From the NCBI RefSeq assembly GCF_013204845.1, contig NZ_JABMKY010000003.1:581315-645314 (forward strand): 64,000 nt of DNA. The letters are read 5' to 3'. This document shows positions 59,897-64,000 of the stretch, piece after piece (position 1 is the first letter of the stretch; every line of letters starts with the position of its first letter). This DNA is from Paenibacillus qinlingensis. Lineage in GTDB: Bacteria > Bacillota > Bacilli > Paenibacillales > NBRC-103111. The translations under genes and the position numbers were made by a program. The notes beneath the pieces are model-generated. The model had not been told where the DNA came from. It saw only the letters and a list, made by a program, of their open reading frames with translations, and searched no databases.

Positions 59897-60676
59897 ATGA
59901 CACAAGTGATTGAAATGAATAAAATAGGGTGGACTAGGGACAACAAGATCATTCTGGATGATATTAATTGGCTGGTTGCCAAAGGAGAGCATTGGGCCAT
60001 ACTTGGACTTAACGGTTCAGGTAAAACAACACTGCTCAATATGATTAATGGTTACATATGGCCAACGAAGGGGCAACTATCTGTCTTGGGGCATCCTTTT
60101 GGCAGCGTTGATATAAGGGAATTGCGCAAATCGATCGGTTGGGTCAGTTCCTCGTTGCAGGAAAAGTTGTATGCTTCAGATAAAACACAGCACGTAGTTA
60201 TCAGTGGCAAACACGCGTCTATCGGGTTATACGATAAGCCCACTGAGGAAGATTTCGAACGTGCAAGAGGATTTATGCAGCGGTTGTCTTGTCTGCATTT
60301 GTATGATCGCACTTATCAATCCTGCTCGCAGGGAGAGAAGCAAAAACTGCTCATTGCCAGAGCATTAATGGCATCACCAAAGCTGCTTATTTTGGATGAA
60401 GCTACGAACGGTCTGGATTTCCTATCCAGAGAAGCCTTATTAGCCAGTATAAGCGAGCTGGCCGTGGGACCGGATGCTCCGACGTTGATATTTGTTACCC
60501 ATCATATTGAGGAAATTCTTCCGGTGTTTGGTCAAACATTACTTATTCGTCGTGGCGGAGTGTTTGCACAAGGAGATACGCGCGAAGTGCTGACAAGTAA
60601 CAGTCTGTCATCCTTCTTTGAGACTTCAGTAGAAGTGAAATGGCAGAATCAGCGTGCTTGGATTTCGATTCCGTAG
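59897..60676 (+). CDS. Stand-alone ABC transporter ATP-binding protein
   Basis: 259 aa from ATG 59897 (AAAGGAGAG about nine bases before). Walker A GLNGSGKTTLLN (about 36-47), a shortened signature CSQGEKQKLLIARAL (SQGE in place of SGGQ), and Walker B LLILDEATNGLDF. It resembles the ModF/YlmA group of ATPases without a membrane partner. No permease or binding protein is nearby, so it may service a transporter elsewhere or have a non-transport role. TTGTCT and TACGAT 17 bp apart lie before it as a possible promoter. Confidence 0.8.
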   Translation: MTQVIEMNKIGWTRDNKIILDDINWLVAKGEHWAILGLNGSGKTTLLNMINGYIWPTKGQLSVLGHPFGSVDIRELRKSIGWVSSSLQEKLYASDKTQHVVISGKHASIGLYDKPTEEDFERARGFMQRLSCLHLYDRTYQSCSQGEKQKLLIARALMASPKLLILDEATNGLDFLSREALLASISELAVGPDAPTLIFVTHHIEEILPVFGQTLLIRRGGVFAQGDTREVLTSNSLSSFFETSVEVKWQNQRAWISIP

Positions 60677-60790
60677 GTGTGTAAGGAGAATGATCTCGAC
60701 TGCTAGCGTATCATTTATTATCTTTCTTTTGTATGCTGAACAGAGCACATTAACATCCATATTTTTCAACAACGAAGGAGCTGTTATCCC

Positions 60791-62866
60791 ATGACAACTC
60801 ACAACAACCCCAATAGATTAGCCAAGGAAAAGTCTCCTTACTTGTTGCAACACGCATACAACCCTGTCGATTGGTTTCCATGGTCCGAGGAAGCTTTTGA
60901 TAAAGCGAAACAGGAGAATAAGCCTGTGTTCTTATCTATCGGATATTCTACCTGTCATTGGTGCCATGTCATGTCACACGAATCGTTCGAAGATGCAATC
61001 ATAGCCAATATGTTAAATAAAGATTTCATCTCGATCAAAGTAGACCGTGAAGAGCGCCCCGACATCGATCACATCTACATGGCGGTGTGTCAGGCGATGA
61101 CCGGACAAGGTGGCTGGCCGCTGACGGTGTTTCTAACACCTGAGAAAAAGCCGTTTTTTGCAGGGACTTATTTTCCACGGAGCCGCAAATATAATCGAGC
61201 AGGTATGGTTGAGATCATTGCACAGCTTGCAGGAAAGTGGAAGGATGATCCGGAGCGAGTTCGCGAGCTTGGAGAGCAAGTGACTACGGAAACGAATCAG
61301 AGGTTACTAGAAAATCAAACTGGCGGCATGCTGTCAGAAGAAACGCTACATGAGGCATTTCACTTATATGCGTCCAATTATGATGCTGAACACGGTGGGT
61401 TTGGTTCGTTTCCAAAGTTTCCAACCGCCCATAATTTGTCGTTTCTATTAAGATACTACAAGAAAACGGGTAATGAGCAGGCACTGGAAATGGTTGAAAA
61501 AACGTTAGACGCAATGCATCGCGGGGGTATTTATGATCATGTTGGGTTTGGATTCGCCAGATATTCGGTTGATGCCGAGTGGTTAGTACCGCATTTTGAG
61601 AAAATGCTGTATGATAACGCACTACTGGTGATGACGTATATTGAGGCTTATCAGGTGACAGGGAAAGATCAGTATGCCGAGGTTGCTGAACACATTATTA
61701 CCTATGTTCTTCGCGATATGACGGATGAAGGCGGCGCATTCTATTCTGCCGAAGATGCCGATTCGGAAGGCGAGGAAGGCAAGTTCTACGTCTGGACGAT
61801 GGACGAAGTGGAGGACGTGTTAGGCATTGATGAGGGAGATCTCTATAGCGAGATCTACGGTTTGACGGAGTCGGGGAATTTTGAGGGTAAAAATATCCCG
61901 AATCTACGCGACACGACGCTGGCGTCTGTGGCAAGGCGGAAGCAAATTCCGCTGGATGAGCTGAAGCAGCGGTTGGAGGCTGCCCGCGTCAAGTTGTTCG
62001 CGCATCGCGAACAACGGATTCATCCGGGCAAGGATGATAAGATTCTGACCGCGTGGAACGGTCTGATGATTGCAGCGCTGTCCAAGGCGGCACGCGCCTT
62101 GGACAAGCCTGAATACGCGGCCGCCGCAACGAAGGCCGCGGACTTCCTGCTTCGCGAGCTGCGCCGCGAAGATGGGCGCTTGCTCGCTCGCTATCGCGAT
62201 GGCGAAGCGGCGTTCCTGGGCTACGTGGACGACTACGCGTTCCTCGTATGGGGATTGATCGAGCTGTACGAGACCACGTTCGAGCTGCGCTTTCTCCGTG
62301 AAGCGGTCCAGCTGAACGCAGAGATGCTTCGTCTCTTCGGTGACGAAGAGAAGGGCGGGCTCTTCTTCTACGGCAGCGATGCCGAGCAGCTGCTCACCCG
62401 CCCCAAAGAGATCTACGACGGCGCGATGCCGTCGGGGAATGGAGCAGCCGCGCTCAACATGCTGCGGCTGTCCAAGCTGACCTACGACGCGAAGCTGTCG
62501 CAGGCAGCGGAAGAGCAGCTCCAGGCATTCGCCGGAGCTGTCAGCAAGTACCCGCCGGGCCATGCGCTAACGCTGGCCGCGCTTGATTTCGCTTATGGCG
62601 CAGCCAGCGAAATCGTGATCGCCGGCGACCCGGCGCAGCCCGAAACGCAGCACATGCTGCGCAAGGTGCAGCGGCAGTACCTGCCGAATGCGCTGGTGGT
62701 TCTTCACCCGCCGGGCACGGCAGGCGAAGAGGTGCGCCAGCTAATTCCGCTGGTTCAAGATAAGCTGCCGCTAGGTGGGCGAGCAACGGCGTATGTCTGT
62801 GAGAATTTTGCATGCCAAGCTCCAACACAAGATGTGGAGGAGCTTGAAAATCTCTCTACTCACTAA
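60791..62866 (+). CDS. yyaL: Thioredoxin-domain and six-hairpin protein (DUF255, YyaL/SSP411 family)
   Basis: 691 aa. The N-terminal thioredoxin-like domain (about 1-165) begins [20 protein letters not shown] and has the CxxC site CHWC in [14 protein letters not shown]. The remainder is an (alpha/alpha)6 barrel of the N-acylglucosamine epimerase/GH-like type ([47 protein letters not shown]). Matches the family length of about 690. The biochemical role is not established; a thiol-linked or sugar-related activity is possible. The last third (about 62050-62750) is much richer in GC than its surroundings. ATG 60791 follows AAGGAG. Confidence 0.88.
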   Translation: MTTHNNPNRLAKEKSPYLLQHAYNPVDWFPWSEEAFDKAKQENKPVFLSIGYSTCHWCHVMSHESFEDAIIANMLNKDFISIKVDREERPDIDHIYMAVCQAMTGQGGWPLTVFLTPEKKPFFAGTYFPRSRKYNRAGMVEIIAQLAGKWKDDPERVRELGEQVTTETNQRLLENQTGGMLSEETLHEAFHLYASNYDAEHGGFGSFPKFPTAHNLSFLLRYYKKTGNEQALEMVEKTLDAMHRGGIYDHVGFGFARYSVDAEWLVPHFEKMLYDNALLVMTYIEAYQVTGKDQYAEVAEHIITYVLRDMTDEGGAFYSAEDADSEGEEGKFYVWTMDEVEDVLGIDEGDLYSEIYGLTESGNFEGKNIPNLRDTTLASVARRKQIPLDELKQRLEAARVKLFAHREQRIHPGKDDKILTAWNGLMIAALSKAARALDKPEYAAAATKAADFLLRELRREDGRLLARYRDGEAAFLGYVDDYAFLVWGLIELYETTFELRFLREAVQLNAEMLRLFGDEEKGGLFFYGSDAEQLLTRPKEIYDGAMPSGNGAAALNMLRLSKLTYDAKLSQAAEEQLQAFAGAVSKYPPGHALTLAALDFAYGAASEIVIAGDPAQPETQHMLRKVQRQYLPNALVVLHPPGTAGEEVRQLIPLVQDKLPLGGRATAYVCENFACQAPTQDVEELENLSTH

Positions 62867-62918
62867 CAGCTCTCTTCAATTGAAAATCTGTCCACTTGAA
62901 AATCTCTTCTCAAATGAC

Positions 62919-62938
62919 TGATAATAATTATCATTATT
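62919..62938. promoter_or_regulatory. Perfect Fur box with no evident target gene
   Basis: TGATAATAATTATCA (62919-62933) matches all 14 informative positions of the 7-1-7 Fur consensus and continues TTATT. It lies 53 bases after the yyaL stop and about 30 bases before a terminator hairpin. A possible -10 (TACAAT, 62942-62947) overlaps its right edge. Three copies of TTGAAAATCT (62844, 62880, 62896) precede it. Confidence 0.75.
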
Positions 62939-62962
62939 GGTTACAATAGACGTAGAAACATA

Positions 62963-62986
62963 AAAAGAGGCCCGAAGGCCTCTTTT
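62963..62986. terminator. Bidirectional terminator between yyaL and the DUF1540 gene
   Basis: AAAAGAGGCC and GGCCTCTTTT form a perfect 10-bp stem with a CGAA loop; A and T tracts flank both ends. Confidence 0.88.
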
Positions 62987-63047
62987 CAAACTCTCTTTTA
63001 GATTATCTTTTAAACTCAACTTGTAGTCTCAATGTGTATAAACAGAT

Positions 63048-63206
63048 TTAAACCTTAGATTCGAATGTTTTACAATCTGTTTCTTCCGAATTGCGCGCTT
63101 GATTACTACCGTGGTGGCTCACGATTGAAATCGAGCTAGCTTTGCATTTGTTCTCAGTAGCCCAGAATTTGCAGGAGTTCACTTCACACATTACGTCTTT
63201 TGCCAT
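63048..63206 (-). CDS. DUF1540 small cysteine-containing protein
   Basis: 52 aa from ATG 63206, with GGGAGGTGA seven bases upstream (a longer frame to 63263 has no site). MCEVNSCKFWATENKCKASS then a later Cys in EETDCKTF gives four cysteines arranged as in DUF1540, probably a small zinc-binding fold. Such proteins are common in spore-formers; function unknown. Single gene; the bidirectional terminator lies beyond its stop, and an IS3-type element sits about 110 bases upstream. Confidence 0.82.
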   Translation of the reverse strand: MAKDVMCEVNSCKFWATENKCKASSISIVSHHGSNQARNSEETDCKTFESKV

Positions 63207-63314
63207 GTCTCTTTCACCTCCCTTACGTCTTAGGGTGGGCGAAAGGGACCTCTTTTTATACATGGTGCTATTAATTACTTATTTGAAGGGAACGTTGTAT
63301 CTGAGTCAATAGAG

Positions 63315-64000
63315 TGGACACAAAAAATGAGCTAAGAAATCAGTTTTGTTTGCTTGTAAAACTGCGATTCAAATTTGTCTGGAGACAAATAGCCGAGCTT
63401 GCTGTGTGTACGCTTCCGGTTGTAGAAAAACTCAATGTACCAATAAATTCGTTGATGTGCTTCTTGGCGGCTTTGAAATTTATACCTGTACACTAATTCC
63501 CGCTTGAGGATGCTGTGAAAAGCCTCTATACATGCATTATCGTAGCAGTTACCTTTACGGCTCATACTGCGAATCATATGGTATTCTTTCAGCTGTTTAC
63601 GGTATTCAGTGGCTGCATACTGTGAACCGCGGTCTGAGTGATGGATAAGGCCTTTAGCTGGTTTTTTAGCTTCATAGGCCTGTCTTAAAGCATCCAGCGT
63701 TAGTTCCACAGTCATGCGATTGCCGAGTTGCCAGCCTACGATTTTACGCGTAAACAAATCAAGAACGCTTGCTAAATAAAGGTTTCCTTGACGTGTATGG
63801 ATGTACGTGATGTCGGTTACCCATACTTGATTCGGTCTTGTGCACACATCAAAATGCTGATTCAGCCAATTAGGAGCAATCGGGTGACTATGATTGGAAT
63901 CGGTTGTTTGTACTTTGAATTTCGCTACAGTTTGTGAGCGTAAACTCTTCTCTTTCATGATGCGTCCAACCGTTTTGACAGCAACTTTGAAGCCTTTCTT
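63315..64000 (-). mobile_element. IS3-family insertion sequence, right part (runs off the window)
   Basis: Contains the 3' part of an OrfB-type transposase. The end nearest the DUF1540 gene is placed at about 63315, where TGGACACAAAAAA looks like the terminal inverted repeat starting with TG. The other end is outside the window, so the repeat pair and target duplication cannot be confirmed. Confidence 0.75.
63332..64000 (-). CDS. IS3-family transposase OrfB (partial, start outside the window)
   Basis: At least 222 residues of a DDE integrase, still open at base 64000. Catalytic residues are all visible: first Asp in NQVWVTDITYIHT, second Asp in LIHHSDRGSQYA, and Glu in SRKGNCYDNACIEAFHSILK, followed by the YNRKRTHSKLGYLSP ending typical of IS3/IS150 OrfB. 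Normally made by programmed frameshifting from orfA, which would lie beyond the window. The visible part has no stop or frameshift, so the element may be active. An ATG at 63958 is internal, not the start. Confidence 0.9.
   Translation of the reverse strand, partial: KKGFKVAVKTVGRIMKEKSLRSQTVAKFKVQTTDSNHSHPIAPNWLNQHFDVCTRPNQVWVTDITYIHTRQGNLYLASVLDLFTRKIVGWQLGNRMTVELTLDALRQAYEAKKPAKGLIHHSDRGSQYAATEYRKQLKEYHMIRSMSRKGNCYDNACIEAFHSILKRELVYRYKFQSRQEAHQRIYWYIEFFYNRKRTHSKLGYLSPDKFESQFYKQTKLIS

Noticed and set aside
61904..62563. 219-aa leftward open frame inside yyaL
   Set aside because: Antisense to the GC-rich part of a well-recognised gene; composition artefact without a start signal.

Overview
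The window looks like a chromosomal stretch of a spore-forming Firmicute, most likely Paenibacillus or a close relative. The evidence is a fairly AT-rich genome with strong AGGAGG-type ribosome binding sites, many TTG and GTG starts, an adjacent parE-parC pair, a GerA-type germination operon, YesM/YesN-style two-component proteins, AraC regulators fused to a siderophore-binding domain, and a fused tandem dynamin of the DynA type. No rRNA, tRNA or CRISPR array was seen. The window opens inside nth and ends inside an IS3-family transposase.

Layout. 1-8.3 kb: end of nth, a small conserved protein, the double dynamin dynA, and a heterodimeric ABC exporter. 8.3-10.8 kb: a first iron module, with an AraC/siderophore-sensor regulator and a siderophore-binding lipoprotein, each preceded by a Fur box. 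11.3-14.1 kb: a GDSL esterase and an ABC-2 ATPase/permease pair. 14.1-18.5 kb: topoisomerase IV (parE-parC). 18.5-22.2 kb: a small antisense gene, a MarR regulator, and a leftward group of foldase, methyltransferase and pseudouridine synthase. 22.4-28.1 kb: the glycogen operon glgB-glgC-glgD-glgA. 28.3-31.9 kb: cardiolipin synthase, a VOC protein, and a divergent MarR/quinone oxidoreductase pair around a perfect palindrome.

32.0-32.5 kb is an unusual intergenic array of eight full 52-bp repeats plus a partial ninth, each carrying three palindromes. It is followed by a second Fur-controlled siderophore-binding lipoprotein and its full-length AraC sensor-regulator (32.6-35.3 kb). 35.4-45.2 kb is a sugar-sensing and uptake cluster: membrane-anchored sugar-binding sensor, YesM-like kinase, YesN-like regulator, two sugar-binding lipoproteins, ATPase, permease and an unknown membrane protein. 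speD (45.3 kb) has a leader that can form competing hairpins, one of which reaches its ribosome binding site.

47.7-56.1 kb is an exopolysaccharide operon matching Bacillus ydaJKLMN in content but not in order. It has GH8-like, DUF2334, BcsA-like and BcsB-like proteins and a degenerate GGDEF protein that keeps the c-di-GMP inhibitory-site motif, plus one extra multi-membrane protein resembling a GT-C glycosyltransferase. A gerA-gerB-gerC operon (56.2-59.7 kb), a stand-alone ABC ATPase, yyaL, an apparently ownerless perfect Fur box, a DUF1540 protein and the IS3 transposase close the window.

The strongest candidates for undescribed biology are the 52-bp palindromic repeat array, the speD leader, the rearranged c-di-GMP-linked polysaccharide operon, the orphan Fur box and the small gene antisense to the end of parC. 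Family assignments come from motifs read by eye; no database search was run.
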